In this document: in pieces, positions 11,830 to 26,000 of the stretch | Layout: each line of letters begins with the position of its first letter | How positions within the stretch are numbered: position 1 is the stretch's first letter | Assembly: GCA_013397695.1 (NCBI GenBank) | Contig: VYZI01000002.1 | Location: forward strand, 4,799,422-4,863,421 | From: Centropus unirufus | Taxonomy: Eukaryota; Chordata; Aves; Cuculiformes; Centropidae | Direction of reading: 5' to 3' | Length of the DNA: 64,000 nucleotides | Made by a program: the position numbers and the translations under genes | Notes under the pieces: model-generated | Told to the model about the DNA's origin: nothing | The model's input: the letters and a program-made list of their open reading frames with translations, nothing else | The model's database searches: none

Positions 11830-14800
11830 CAGGGACAGATTATGCAGTGCTATGGCCCATCTGATTATGTACGTCTTGGGAAGACCCTCACAGATCTCAT
11901 CTTTTGGTAGGGTTTGCCAGTGATATTTGTCTAACAATGCACCCCAGTGGTTAGTTTTGTCCAAAACTTAAAAATTCAGGGGATGTACCTTAGTTTGTGT
12001 TACCAGCTGTGTGCAACAGTACCATCAGCAAAGTTGCATTTTCCATCTGATTCCAAATGTACCAGAATTACTAAAATATACTGAATCTGATACAAAGTGC
12101 ATTTTGTTTTTTTAGTGCCACTGGTTTTAAGTAGAATATTTATTACAACTTGAAGAAATGTGACATCCAGCCTATTTTTTTTTGGAATGGAATTGGGAAA
12201 GGGCTGAGAAATTCTAGTCTGACTCATAAACTTTTTTTGTACACAGCTCTGTGGGACTTAAGGCAAAGAAATACATTTGTCATCCTCTAGTGCTATAACA
12301 AGAAGTTTTGAAAAAGCTGTCTTCGATCAGTCTAATTCCATTAAAGGCATCATAAGTAAGTGTGAAGGCTTTGTGGGCTTGTCCTACAGAGTTAAGAGGT
12401 CTGTTCTAATATTTGGTAGAGATACACAGGTCCTTGAGGGATGAATCTTTCTATGTAAATTCCAGAGAATTATCTTAACAGAAGCTTAGTGTTTCTGCTA
12501 CCGTAAAATGAAACTCCAACACCCTGATTATAATAAACCAAATGACTATTATAAAAATGCTGATATTTCTACTTTTAAAAGTTAGTATAAAATATATAGC
12601 CAATATCCAAATTGTAAAATATATACGGAGGTGGGGATTAGACATTGTCCCTGACCTCTGGGGAGAATTGGGCTGAAGCTCTGTGGATCAGCCTCCTCAA
12701 CATCTGCTTTCAAGCACGAGAGAAATGCCTTTAAGATGGGGGAGAGAGGAAAAGGGATTATGAAAATCCCAGTGAGCTATCCTCCTAGCTTTTATATTAG
12801 TTTATTTGGTTTACTTTTCCTGAGTGTTTCTGTAGAGAAATGGCTGAGAAGCATAACAGGTCTCATCTTTTGTGACCGGAGCATTTCTAGGTCATATCTG
12901 TAACCTGAATTAATTTTAGAATGGATCGTATAGTGATAGTTGGCCCTTTATAACATTTTCCCTGACTTGCTACTCTCCGAGGAACATTTTGGGCAGAACT
13001 GGTGACAAAGTGTTAGCTTTACAGACTGGAGCTTGTGGCTTCCATTATCTCCTTCACCAACCTTCTTCTTATTATAATGAAGACTTGTAAATTTGATAAC
13101 CTCCTAATTCAGAGTTCTACATTGTTATTTCAGAATACTGAAAACAAGGTGAACCACTTCTGTAATGCCCTCACCCACAATTTAAGTGACTTAAACTTTT
13201 TTGGTGAAGTACAGCAAGGGCAAGTCCATATAGTTAAATTCAATAAATTTGAGCCTGCCCACCCTCACTAGCGAGCTATATGGCAATGTTAACCTGGACA
13301 TTGATTCCCATGCTTTAAGTCTTGTTGAGATGGTCCGTGAGGTGTTCACACAATTCAAAGCTTTGCCAGTGAATTTCAGGGACCGTAGGGTAAAAATGCA
13401 TTTAATTTGGGCTATATTTATACCATGTGTTAAGCCTCAGCCTGGGCTCTGGAATTTGGTCCAGCAACAGTGTTGAAGCACTGTTGTTACATCTCAGGTA
13501 AAGGTCTCAGCTGGGTGGGAATAGGTACTTAGTGTATGTGATGTTGATGTAGGTTTTAATATACTAGAAAACTGTCTCTACCCTGATTGTTGACGTACCT
13601 TTATAGATCTGAAAATTTGATGTTTGCCTTTTTTTTTTTTTTTTAATAATTCTCCATTGCAGCCAAGGAGAACATTTGATGAAACTGAGTTCTGATTGTA
13701 TCGAGTCACTCACCAGATTAGACCTCAGAGCAATGACATTGTCTCTAGTAAAATGATAAATAGGTGTTCAACTTTTTTTTTTAACGCTTTAATATAAATA
13801 ATGCCCAAAGTTAAGAAAAAGGCATACAGGAGATGTTAATATGAGTGCTATAAGCATATGTTATAAATGTTTTGTTATGATATATGAAATGTTATTTGTG
13901 CATAATGGAAGAGACTTCATTTTTCGGATAGACCTGGAAATGATCACAATCACCTTAATGTGCCAGAGCGGGAAGGAGAAATTGAATTGGGAGTAAAGGA
14001 TTGAATGGAGAATAGAATGTCATCAAATGCTGTGGTGTCCTAATGGACAGGAGTTGGAGAAGACAAAAGAAAGCAATGAGTGACTGTAAAAAAATAAATC
14101 CTAATCAGAAAATATAAGGGCCTAATTCTATGATGGACTGTGGAGCTCTGCTTTGTTTTAAGGGTGAGAGGTCTTAATTTATAGCAAAGAATAAACAGAT
14201 TTTTTTTTTTATTACCATCCCATTACTCATTTTGGGAACAGTGAAAGTGAAGTTAATTTTCCTTTTGGAAGTGTCAGCTGTGAAGAGACATATCTACCCA
14301 ATGGCTCCCTGCTTTCTCTCCATACCCTCTGATTCTTGTGCTTCAGATTGCAGCCTGGTTGCCTAGCTGAAACTGGAATTAGTCCTCTAACCACAGATAA
14401 TGTCAGAGAGAATGAGGTTTTGTAGCATAGTAAACTTACACAGGCGATGCCAGATGGCTTTTACAGTCCAGTTTGGCCCATGAGCATTTGCTCGTTGTGA
14501 GTTCGTGTCTGTATTTAAAAAAAACAAACCCAAAATCTAGTAGCTGCTGGTAACTGGACCATCTGGTAGCTGTTCCATCCAGTATAATGTCATTTACTTT
14601 TTTGCTTTTCAAGCAGATCTGTTTTTAAATGGCTTATTTTAATCACCAGAAACCACATATGTGCCAGTCAGTTGTCTAGTAGTTCCCAGCACTCTTCCCT
14701 CCATGCAGCCTCCTTCTGTCAGCTGGGGTTTCCCCCAAGATGCCACTCACACTGATATCAACTTTGCCTTTTCCCTTAGGCATCTTCCAGTTTTGCATAT

Positions 14801-17800
14801 GTGGTGCATTTTTTTTTTCAGCAGAAAGCAATTTCTGCCTCTATTATTTCCTCTTTGTAAGGAAGAAGTCTATTTTTCCTATATACTCATATCTTTTAGC
14901 AAACATTGTTTGGTTTCATTCTCTTAGGATGATTTCTGATTTCCCCTACCTCAATGAATGCTTTAAAAATTTAAACAATGAAACCCAAGTTTCATTGCCT
15001 CTCCTCTGTGCAGCTGAACTGGTTACAGAGCTGTGCAAGTCCCCAAAGCAGGTGCATGGAAAATCATGCCTAACTGCCTTTACCAGTGGGGAAAAACATA
15101 TCACTAAATAGATCAGGAGGCAGGCATAAATGACCGTTGGCTAAATCGCTTCTCCCATATCACCCCTGAGCGAGCTCAGCACCTGAGGCTTCAGTAAGTG
15201 CCATTGTGTAACTGTGCTCTTACCTTGTGGGTTGAGCAGGATTCAGGGTCATGCAGGGAATGGCTAAACTCGGTATGCTTTCCTGAGCAATTTAACTATT
15301 TTCTCTAGCTTCCTGACATCTGTGTGTTTTGCATCCATGAGATATTGTGACATGGTTCGCTCTGGTGGAAAAAGTTTCAAAACGGGGTTTCTACTGTGAG
15401 CATGTAAGTTTACCTTTTCCAGATACAGGTAGGGAAAAGGACAGCACGCGTACCTGCTGTATGTGTGCAGATGCCTTAGCTCCTTCTCCTTGTCCTTGAA
15501 AAGCACAGCAGATTTCAGATTCTGCTTATCCTTTAACAAAATTTCCTACAACAGTGTGTTTTTTTATATGGCACAAGGTAACATATATTTTCCTTTTCCC
15601 TTCTATCTAACCATAATTTTTATCAGCAAAGTACCATCAAGGGCTCATAAACAGGTCTGTACCTTTGGCGTGCTCTCACCCTGCAGTACTCCTGCAGTCA
15701 CAGCACTGGGCTGTGCGATGCAGAGGTTGTAATGCGCAGTGTTGCTTCTAAGATCTGCTTGCTTGATTTAACAACTCTGCATTACTAGCTCACCCGTAGG
15801 CATGTGTGGGCTACATCTGCCACCCCAGTGTAGCTTTCTCAGACTATATGAACACTAAAAGTGAACGGGATGGATGGTGGGTTGAAGTAGAAAAACAAGG
15901 AAATGGAAGCCTTCATTTTTAGACAGTCCCTGTAGGATAGCAGGTAACAATAATCCGAATTCGATACTCTGCTAATATTTTCTCTGTTGTAATCAATGTG
16001 GTTTCCATTTAATATCTAAAAAGAGTTCTTTGACTTAGTCAAGGGGTAAAACTGTGCCATTTTGACATTTATTCAAACTAAATGCACACATTTTTAATTT
16101 GTGCTTCCTCCCAAATGCTAGCATGACTGTATATACTCCAGCGTTACAAGCAATACATGGTTGCAGTTGCCCTTTTTGTTTTAAACTGTAAAATATTGTA
16201 TCCTTTCATGTGAGGACAAAGATCATGTTGAATGAATGTATGATTAGATAATTATAACTTGAAAAACGTAGCCTAGGATGGAACTGTATGAAGTCAGTTT
16301 TATAAGCAGGATGCACAGCAACAATCTTTAGTGTCATTTAAGTACTGTGGCATTACTGTGAAGCAGAAATGCTTTGTTTTCTTTCTACTCACAGCATAGT
16401 TCTAGGCATTCAACTGTGATAAAAAAATTGGCTTGGCAACATATTGTATCTATCACATTGTACCACTATTGAGGCTGAAGATCATAACTGATTGATTTAT
16501 GGACAGGATTCATAAGCATTTCCATTTATGAAAAATTCTATAGCACTAACTCTAAGAAAAATTCATATAGACTGGCACATTTACTAGCATCTGGAAGAAA
16601 TCTATGGCCACAGGTCCATTGCTTTGTACGTGTGTGAGCTCATCTTTAGCAATTGCATCTGTACATCCCTTTCATCAGAATTTAGTCTCAGTTTTAGAAG
16701 AGAAAACCGACAGTGTAAGAAGCCACAAGTTTAAAAATATACTTCTGGTTTTGTGGTATTCATGAGCAAACTACCCGTGGTGTGTTGCCTAAACATATTG
16801 TTGATATGAAAACAAACCTTCAACATCCACTTTAATAGGGACAAAGTAAAGGGAAAAGATGAGGTTTTCATTGTATCTCTTTGAAAAACATGGTTACATG
16901 CAGAAAAGGGCAGAATAAAATATGGAACTTAAACACATTCATACAAACTTACAGCTTCCAAATGAAATGAAGGATCCTGTAGAAATAATCATATCAGTAC
17001 TTGTTTGTCAAATACAACTTTGTCCAGAACACGGAGAAGAAAAACAATATTTGGCTGATATATCTCTTGCTTCCTTAGTGCTAAGGGTTTAATTTACACA
17101 CAAGTAGTCCAGAATAATTGCAGCACTGTGTAGCAGGATGTTAACTCTAAGAAATATGTAGGAAGCATTATAGTGACACCAGCTGCCAAAGAGGGATAAA
17201 CTGTATATGTTTCAGACCTCCTTAAAAAAATGTGGAGTGTGAGTTTGTATTGTGTACAGAATTTTACAGCATAATCCCTGGGGACTGTGTCTGGGAGATT
17301 TCAGTGTTCCCCATGACATTCTTTCACTCGTAGAGTCCCTGGATGATTAATTCTTTTTTTTTTTCTGCCTTATTTAACTTAAATTTGTAACCACTAGACA
17401 AGAGGTTAGACCATAGTGCCAGCCAAATATATATATTTCAAACAAGGTCCTGCATAGCAGTATAATGGGATATAATCCTTTATACTGTCTCTAGGTATTC
17501 TGAGAACCAGACCTCAGCCTCAGGAACATCAACACAGTCCCCGTGACTCTGTTTTCCTGCAGGCAGTGACAATCCACTAAACCTGCGTGGAAAGGCTTGC
17601 CACTCCAGTTGTTCTAGCAGGTTCAGAAAACAACGTGAGGCTGCACAGGCTATATCTTTTCTCTTTCCCAAACCAACCTACAGAGCCTTAAAGGAAATTC
17701 AAGGCTTTGGAGCTTGTGCTTCAGACTGCTGGTGGCTGGGGTTCAGTTTACATAAAATATTAGTTAACGCATTGTGATAAAGACGGTGCTCAAGGTTTCT

Positions 17801-20000
17801 AACTCTGGCATAACAGAACTCCTACAGATAAAGTTACATCTGACTGTGTTGGGAACAGAGATTTCTTGGCAGCCTGTCTAAGATTAGATCGGACACCCAC
17901 AGGAAATGAGGATAATCCTGTATCTACTATCTTTCTCCTCAAGTGCAAGTCTTTGTGCTTGTCTAAGTGACATAATAACATTCAGAGATGATTTATAAAG
18001 TCCTACCAAGACTGAACAAGGAACACATATACATGTATGCATACAGAGTATTTCAGGGGCTGTGTGACTGCTGTCTATCATGTCACCCAGGACACTTCTG
18101 GTTGGACCTTATCTAGAACAGCTGGGGCATATTTGCACAGCTCAGCTGGAAGCAGGAATAGAGGACGTTAGCAAATAACACTTTGAGTAACAAACAGTAG
18201 AAGAAAATTTTCTAAAGAAGAGACGTTGTATGAATTGACTGTACGTACCTTAAAAAGTAAGAAAAAGCATTAAGAGAATAATGCATAATCTAGAAAGAAA
18301 TACAGAGCGAGTGAGGCAGAAAACTGACCTGCCTTCTCTCACGAGTTCTTGTTCCCTTCCCATAACAGACCAAACACCCACCACTCTGAAAGATACTTAC
18401 TGAATGTAACCAGAACAAGGTCAGCAGAGCGCTCCACAATAGCAGTGTGAGTGGGCTATACAAGGAAAATGTGTGGACAGGTTAATAATGACTTACCCGT
18501 GTGAAACAGCAGTTCATGTGTCACCCGGAACTGCCTCTTTCAGTCATGACACTCAATAGCTAAATTTAATTTTATATTGCAGGCAGCTAATCCCCACACT
18601 GCAGGAGTCCATTAGCATCCAAGTGTTGCTGGTGGCTGTATCCCTGCTCTCTCCTGTACCTATAGCAGCCTCTTTTTCTTGTCAGACCTCCTACCCCCCT
18701 TCATGCACACAGCCATTTTCCCACTGAACTTCCATGTTTCCAGACTTGGCTTTCCTGCCTCTCTCTGCTGTCTTGCTTCTCCTATTCTGGTTCCCACTCT
18801 GCAGTCCCAGTGCTTCTGCTTGCCCTTCCATGCTTTACAATAGCCGCTTAGCCCTTAATTCTTCTCTGAATCAGAATTCTCCTGTTTGCCCTGTGCCGTC
18901 TGCTCACAGTGCATGTCCCTTCAGAGCCTGCAGGAACACAGGCCATTGCTTATATCAGAAATACATGAGAAGAACAATAAACTGCTGAAGGAAGATGTAG
19001 AAAGAAACACGGATTACCTGCTCCCCAGAGCTGCCCCAATGCAGGTGTGGCACACCCTCAGTACAGGGGTGATTTTAAATTATTTTGTATTTACAGTGGC
19101 ATTTCTCTCATTACACAGATTGCTAACCCGTTGTCAGCCTTCACAAAGATGTTTCATTTCCAGATGATAGAACATGCCGGAACAACTTGCGGTGTTTCCA
19201 TAATGAGATATCATTCTGTTCTACATCCTGCGGCAGTTTGAAAGAGAGACTATAAATTCTCTTCTGGAAAAATCCTATGGATATTCATTCAGGAGTTTTG
19301 CAACCATTTTACATAGTCTTCTGAGATTTTTTTCACTGCTGAATCCCTCCTTGCAGTTTCATGAGGACTGCGCTTCTCCCATTTTGCACCTTTTTGTGGG
19401 TTTTTTTCATTGGCATAAGGAAATGAAAAAAAAAAATAGCCCAAAAGAAATGCAAAATGTTCCTTTATCTCTTTGTGTATAAAAGATATCATGTTTTAGA
19501 AATGTCTTACTTTGAATCATGCAAGAAAGGGCTGTTCTACCTCAGCAGTCACATCTCTATTTCATCCATTCTGTGAATGGTGAGAACAAGTGGTGCTGAA
19601 TTCACGCATTTCTTACAGTGAATTACGAAGAATGTCTGTTCTGTGCCAGCAAGCTATAAAAATGAGGGAAATGATATAAAAACCTATTAGAGGTAGCAAG
19701 AGATAATGATGATAATATCCATAATGTACTGTTTCTGCCACTTCATTCTGCATTAGAGGCTGTTGTTGAGACTGATCTGCCTCACCAGGTTCCTGTCTGT
19801 CTTGCTTCTCGCCTGGCTGCAAAGGACTGTCCAGCTCACTGTACCGTTCACTGGCCAGACACGATAAATCAGAGCTGCTCTACTGAACCCATGATAGCAC
19901 ATGCTGTAGGTAGATGGTACAAACCTACTTTTTTTTTTTCATGCAGAATCTGCCAGACAAATGTTCAGAGAGATGAAGCAATAATGGAGCCAGTCCAGGT
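11830..20000. other. Non-coding stretch, no gene recognised
   Basis: This is a long AT-rich region without a supported gene. Short open frames (for example 13249-13476 plus and 15264-15539 minus) show no domain and no convincing splice sites. Poly-T runs lie at about 13630-13644 and 17354-17364. I found no LINE, LTR or RNA gene signature. Confidence 0.5.
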
Positions 20001-23000
20001 GCAGGCCTGCAGGGCTCTGTCCTGTTTGCAATCTTGGAAGAGAAAATGTTTTTTTTTAAACTGTAATGGCAGCATATGTACCTGTTGTGCTTCTTTCCTT
20101 AAGCCTTAGAACCAATTCTCTTTGTACCTGTTTGTTTCATAGTCTATTTTCTAAGGGGCTTAGCCCCATAGAAGCTGGGCTTCTATTTTTCTTCTGGGCA
20201 AGACGATGTGTATATGTGCCACGTAGCATGTACACAATGTTCATTGCAAATAAGAGATATTTTACAGCTATTGATGTGTTGAGGGCAGTAACAGTGTAAT
20301 CCAGATATGTCTGCAGAACTTCCAGTTCATCAAAGACAGTAGATATAAACTGCAAAGCCAGTAACTGTCAAGCTTTCTATGCAGACACTATAGAGCCAAT
20401 CCATTTCGATGGTTTAGTCCTCAAACCCGAACACCCATGTTGCAGAAATCTGCATTTTTGCGGGATTTACTGGCAAAATTACCACTACTGACTGGATTTT
20501 TAGGCCTTTGTCCAACTAGTTTTTTTTTCCCCAGGCTGATGGCAGTTCTATTGATTAATGGGCAGGCCTCTCTGAAGAGGAGGAGATCATACAGTCCAAA
20601 AATATCACCATCCCCCAAATAATCAAGGAAAGGGCAGAAATAGTGGAGTTTCCCATTGCTGTACATTTTCTTCCCAAAATGCAAACTTTGGTAGTAACTG
20701 AAAACCAAAGATCTTCAACCTGCTCATTCTCCTTGTTAACCTGGTATGAAACTCCTGTAGCTGCCAGGTAAAAGGCTGCTAGGGTAGTGTTTTGGTGGTA
20801 CAGGCATAAAGTTTATCCAAGATCAATAGCTTAGTGATAGCATTATACCTATGAAATGGTCTGGATGAAAATGCTGTACAAGTATTTCAGTCCTCTAAGA
20901 GGCCATGAAGGTTCTAATTTGCTTCGTAAGATAAACCGGAATTACAGAAGACAGTTCCAAGGGGATGTTTTTTATTTGCTCAGAATAGTTGGCTTTTAGC
21001 CCATATTTCATTGTTTGTTTTATGTCAGACTTCCATTTGTTTTATCTTATACACTTTCAAAACAAAGCACATTAGTTATATTCCTGTTTTGCAACAGGGT
21101 ATCTATTCTAGCACCTTTTGAAACATTTTCTTTCAGAAGCATTTGTAAGCGAAAATAATGCTTTTTGATGGTACATCTCCCTTTCATCTACCCTGTGTCA
21201 TGCAGATGGCTCCATCTCTAAGCTCAGAAATCCCGCAGAGAATTAAAAAGAAACCTATAAGAAGCTGAGAATAAGTGTACTTTGTTAGTAGATCCACCTT
21301 TTTGTGATGCTCAGTAAAGAATCTAATACACAAAATAACATTAAGATTAACCAAAAGATTAGGGTCGCATAGTGTTAAAAAATAAAAAAAGACTTAGTAA
21401 TGTCAAAAAAAGCACTACCAAAAGTACTTCAACACTATAATATCAAAGGCTACAATTTTAATGATGTGTATCTGAAGGCAGCAGGTGCTTACCCTAGTTC
21501 TGATATAATTTCATATAATAGTTTTGAAAACGAACTTCAGTTAAGGTTTTATTTTTAGGAGGGAGTAAAACAGAATGGGAAAGAAACTTCTTTTCATCTC
21601 TGATTTCGCCAGTTCTAGTTGAAAAAAAAAGGAAATTTACACCAAATGGGGGCAGCTTTCTTATTTATGTAAAGTTCTCTTTAGGTGAAATTAAATGAAT
21701 ATTTCTTTGCAAAATGGTTATTTCAAATCCAGCACTATATTTGCATAGAATCTACTGTAATATATGAAAAAAATGTATTTGACATACTTTAAAATGTATT
21801 TTACATTAGCATAGAGTCAGTCTGAAAGATATTGAGAGGAAGTATGTGTTCAAGGTTTATTCAGCTGTTATTGTTCCATAAGTGTAATTAAATGGTTTCA
21901 TTAAGATATTTATCATTACATTTGGGATTCATGTCCCCTAATTATCTAGCTAAAAAAGTCCTCACCCAAACCATGAATCTAGGCTGTGTTTATATTACAA
22001 TATATAATACTGTGATACCCTCCATGGTTCTCATCCTCAGCTGTCTACTCCAGCTACATCCCAACTGCATCTTAGGATAAAGCCCGAGTTCTTGCTGTCC
22101 CTCTGCATGGCCTGGCTGTTTCTACAGGAAAACCTGATCCCATGGGCTAGGGGGAAGACCCAGGAGCCTGGTGCTTCTGTGGGCTGATGACAGAGTGTCC
22201 TGGAGCACAAGGTGCACTATGAATTGCACTCCCCTGCAGTACAGATGTACCTCAAATCGCTAAGAAAAAAGACCCCTCCAGTGTCTCTCAGGTCAGGTCA
22301 GTGTCTGAGATGTAAGGGTTAATTGCCCTTTGCACGTGTCTCTCTCCTTATGTTGAAAATATGCCTTGAACAAGCACTTTCAGGCATCTAACATCAAAGT
22401 GAAACCGAACCTGGCTGGGTAACTGGTTTTTTTTTTTCAGTGGCCCACCAAAAGCCTGAAAGAGGCAAGTGTGAAATGTGTGACTGCTGAGATTTTTGCC
22501 ATTGATTTGTATTGCCAGCAGCTCACATCTGAATATCCTGAGGCTGGATAGTGGGGGTCCTTCTCTAAGAAATGGGTTGTGGAAACATCAGGGATTAGAG
22601 CATGTTTCCCTTGACCGCCCCCATGAACGATCCAAAGGGCATACTCTCTGCTCTGCTTGGGATACATATTGCCAGGATGCGTGATCTTGTGAGTCTAAAC
22701 CACGGGGGGAGACAAGGGACCTTGCTGCGCCAGTCCTGCTGGGAATTAGACATGAGCTCAGTGCTGAGCTTTTCATTTCTGAGCATAGTTTTTCACCTAG
22801 AAGTAAAATATTCCTTGCCTTGGGGACTTTGCTGTTTATTTAGCAACTGAAATACCTCAGGACTAGATAAAAGCTTTTAAAAATATGTGTTTTGGGTGTA
22901 TACGGCTCTCAAGAGCTGAATCCGTCGGCCACTTTCTGGGGAACTCCTCTATAGCCAATGATTCTTAGTTTGGTGATTCTGCACCATCACTAGGTAACAC

Positions 23001-26000
23001 CTAATGCCACTATCTTCTCCTGGATCAGACCTACAGAAACTTGCTGGAGTCTTTATAATGACCTCTTTATATCTTTTGTCACCTGAAAATGAGTACTGAC
23101 ACTGCATTTTACTGCTTGCAATCTGAGGCAATCAATCAAGTGCACTGTCACACACACAAATCCTCTTGGTTTTTGTCTGGATTTTAATTCAGCTCAGACT
23201 GGATGTTGTTTCTGCTTTTAGACCAAGTACTGCAATTAGATGTTTGCCACATTACTATTATTGTACAACTTAAAAATATCAATCACTGTTACTCTGGATA
23301 AGTGTTATCCAGTATGGTCAATGCACAAATGACAACATTTTAGGGTTGAGAGTAGCTACAAGACAAATAGTACCATGTTTTACCACAGAAGAAACCAACT
23401 ACTAGAGGATGTGCAGACACACATTGTGTTCTGAAACTACTGTTTGTTAAAAAGCATGATCTGATAGGAATATGGGATACTAGGAATGCCCTCAATTGCT
23501 GTCCTGCTAGCTAAAGGCATTTAAAAAATCAAATCACTCTAAGTGTGATGACTTCTGGTACTCTGTTTCCCTATACTATTCTGCTGGCGCCTGGAAAAAG
23601 TGGCAAGATGATGCTACAGTGTCTTCTGCTATTCTGGACCAAATCCTGCAGCAGTGGGAGCCCATACTGTTTCCTTTGGTATGGCACTGAGCTGCTGCAG
23701 CATTTCCAACACGTAAGAACCTACGGAAGGGAGTCAATAAGCGAAGAAATAATGCAGTCTATGTAAAAATGTTTTATAATTGAATATAGACTGGATGTGG
23801 CAGTGTATCTGTTACAGGCTGGGGCCTTTTATGTGCTCTTTTCTATCAAACATCTGTGGAACCAGATTAAGAGTTTTAGCTGTTCTTTTATTTTGTTTTT
23901 GAAGAAATGAATCCTTTCAATATGATTTCTGATAGAATCATGTTGCTTAACTTCCCATGCTTGAACTGACCTTTTTCTCTGCTTCACTCTAAATGAAATT
24001 ACTGCAAATTAATTATTCATGGCATCAAGGCAGAGACCCAGTTGTAGAAAGTCATAGGGTTTCTTTCTTTGAAAGCATTTTGAAATTGTCAGACTTAGCT
24101 TTAATATACCATTACCTCATGATAGTGTCAGCAACATCATTCTAGAAAGAACAGTGTATGCAAATTTGGGAAGTTTGGGGAAGATAACTTATGGAAATAC
24201 ATTTGTGACTAAGGTGAAAACTTTTCCCTCTGCCACGGTGCATTCTTGATTAAAGTTTCTGGAAGCTGCACACACTAGATAAACAACAAACATTCAAATA
24301 CTTGGCCATAAAATTTGCTAGCCTGCTGGTGTGAGTGCAGTTTTTGCAATGACCCCCCTTTTCTGCCAAAAATAATCCTAGAGGTCATTCATCTATCTGT
24401 GAAACATATCCAAATAGCGATTTCAAATGATGGATTATCATACATCTCACCTAGATGTAGATGTATTAATATTCTTTAGGTTTGTTAATTTTCTTAGGGA
24501 ATTAAATTCTTCAGTTTTAAACACAATTTTCAAACCTGCTTGTTTCACACAGTACACTCATAAAGAAAAGGAAATCTCACAAGTTTTAAGATTTCACCTA
24601 GGAGTTTGGATCAGATGAACAGATGAGGAAAAGGTAAACTTGTCTTCTTTTAATTTGTTTTTGTCTCTTAGGAAATGTTGAGCATGTCAGGTTTTGACTC
24701 AGACTAGTGTGCTGTTTCCAGTCTTCTGATAAGATGTGATAAATGGAAAGAAACCAAGTCCTCTAACTTCGTAGAAATTAAAGCTGCATTCTAATGTCAC
24801 ATCTACAGCTTTCAAATACCTATATGTCCATTTATATGTATGAAACCTGTGTGATGCTTTTCTTGAAGAGTTTTGATGAAAAGTAAGAGAAAATGATCCA
24901 CATTTTTTGTCCTGAGCTGCAAGAACATGTGTCTTTATTAATTTTTGAAATACTGAGGTGAGTGCTGTCTCATATGGGATCATTTGTTTAGTCTACGTAT
25001 TTAGGCTGTCTGAATTACTGAGGTCTTTGTTAGTTTTCTAAGAAGAAAAAAAGTCTACATCTCAGGCTAGCTTAGATTACCCACATCCTAGATAGGCCAT
25101 CTGACCCTGAATTAGCTGAAGAAGAGGCACCATGGCATCATCAGTTACTTCAGAAGCCAAGCATAGTGATTTTTCTGTCTAGCAGGGCTGGATGAATTTT
25201 GCAAATGTTTGGCAATAACTGTAGCCATTGTTATTTTTTTGTTAATTCAGTAATAGCTTGATTTTTCACTTACTTCTGTTACATATAATACATATACGTG
25301 AAGGAAATATGACCTTTGCACATTTTTTTTGGTTTTGTTTTTGCTTAATTTGGTGGGTCTATGACAACTGTCACTCTTCTTACTTGCAACATACACAAAG
25401 CCACAGTATTATAATACAAAAAGAGTTAAAACTGCTTTTGTATGCCAAAGAAGTGACTGCTCATTTTTAATAAGCCATCTGTTTCATTTAGAAATTGGCT
25501 GTTTATACATTTTTTTAATCAGTAAAATATTGGCTTCTTCTAGAAACATTGAGAAAACCCCACAAGATCCAACTAATAAATTGTATTCTCTTTCCACTCT
25601 GAAAAAAAAAGTCACAGATGAATTAAAATTACGGTATGAGGTATGGTATTAAATATTTGCGGCCATGTGAAGCTGTGGGGTGTGGGAGAAGGTGGATGAG
25701 GAAGGGAGGGCAGTACCTGTCCAGCCCTGTGGACAAACCCATCACCACGCTGGTGGGATACTGTCACGGTCGAGAAAAGCAACAGGAAGGAAAGGAGAAA
25801 GAAATCTAAATCATTATGGTGATGGTCTGTGTTTCCCATGATGATTCAAGGGGAGATCCAAGGCACAGTGCATTATTGGATGAGGTTTGAAACAAGTTGA
25901 TAGTTTTTAAAATAGGCTTGATACTGAAATTGCTGTAAAGTTTATTGTCATCATTCCATTTTGTAGGGCAAGAGAGACACAGCAGATTATATTCCAGAGG

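Noticed and set aside
15264..15539. Minus-strand lysine-rich frame
   Set aside because: AT-rich DNA readily gives Lys-rich frames; no exon borders or recognisable motif.
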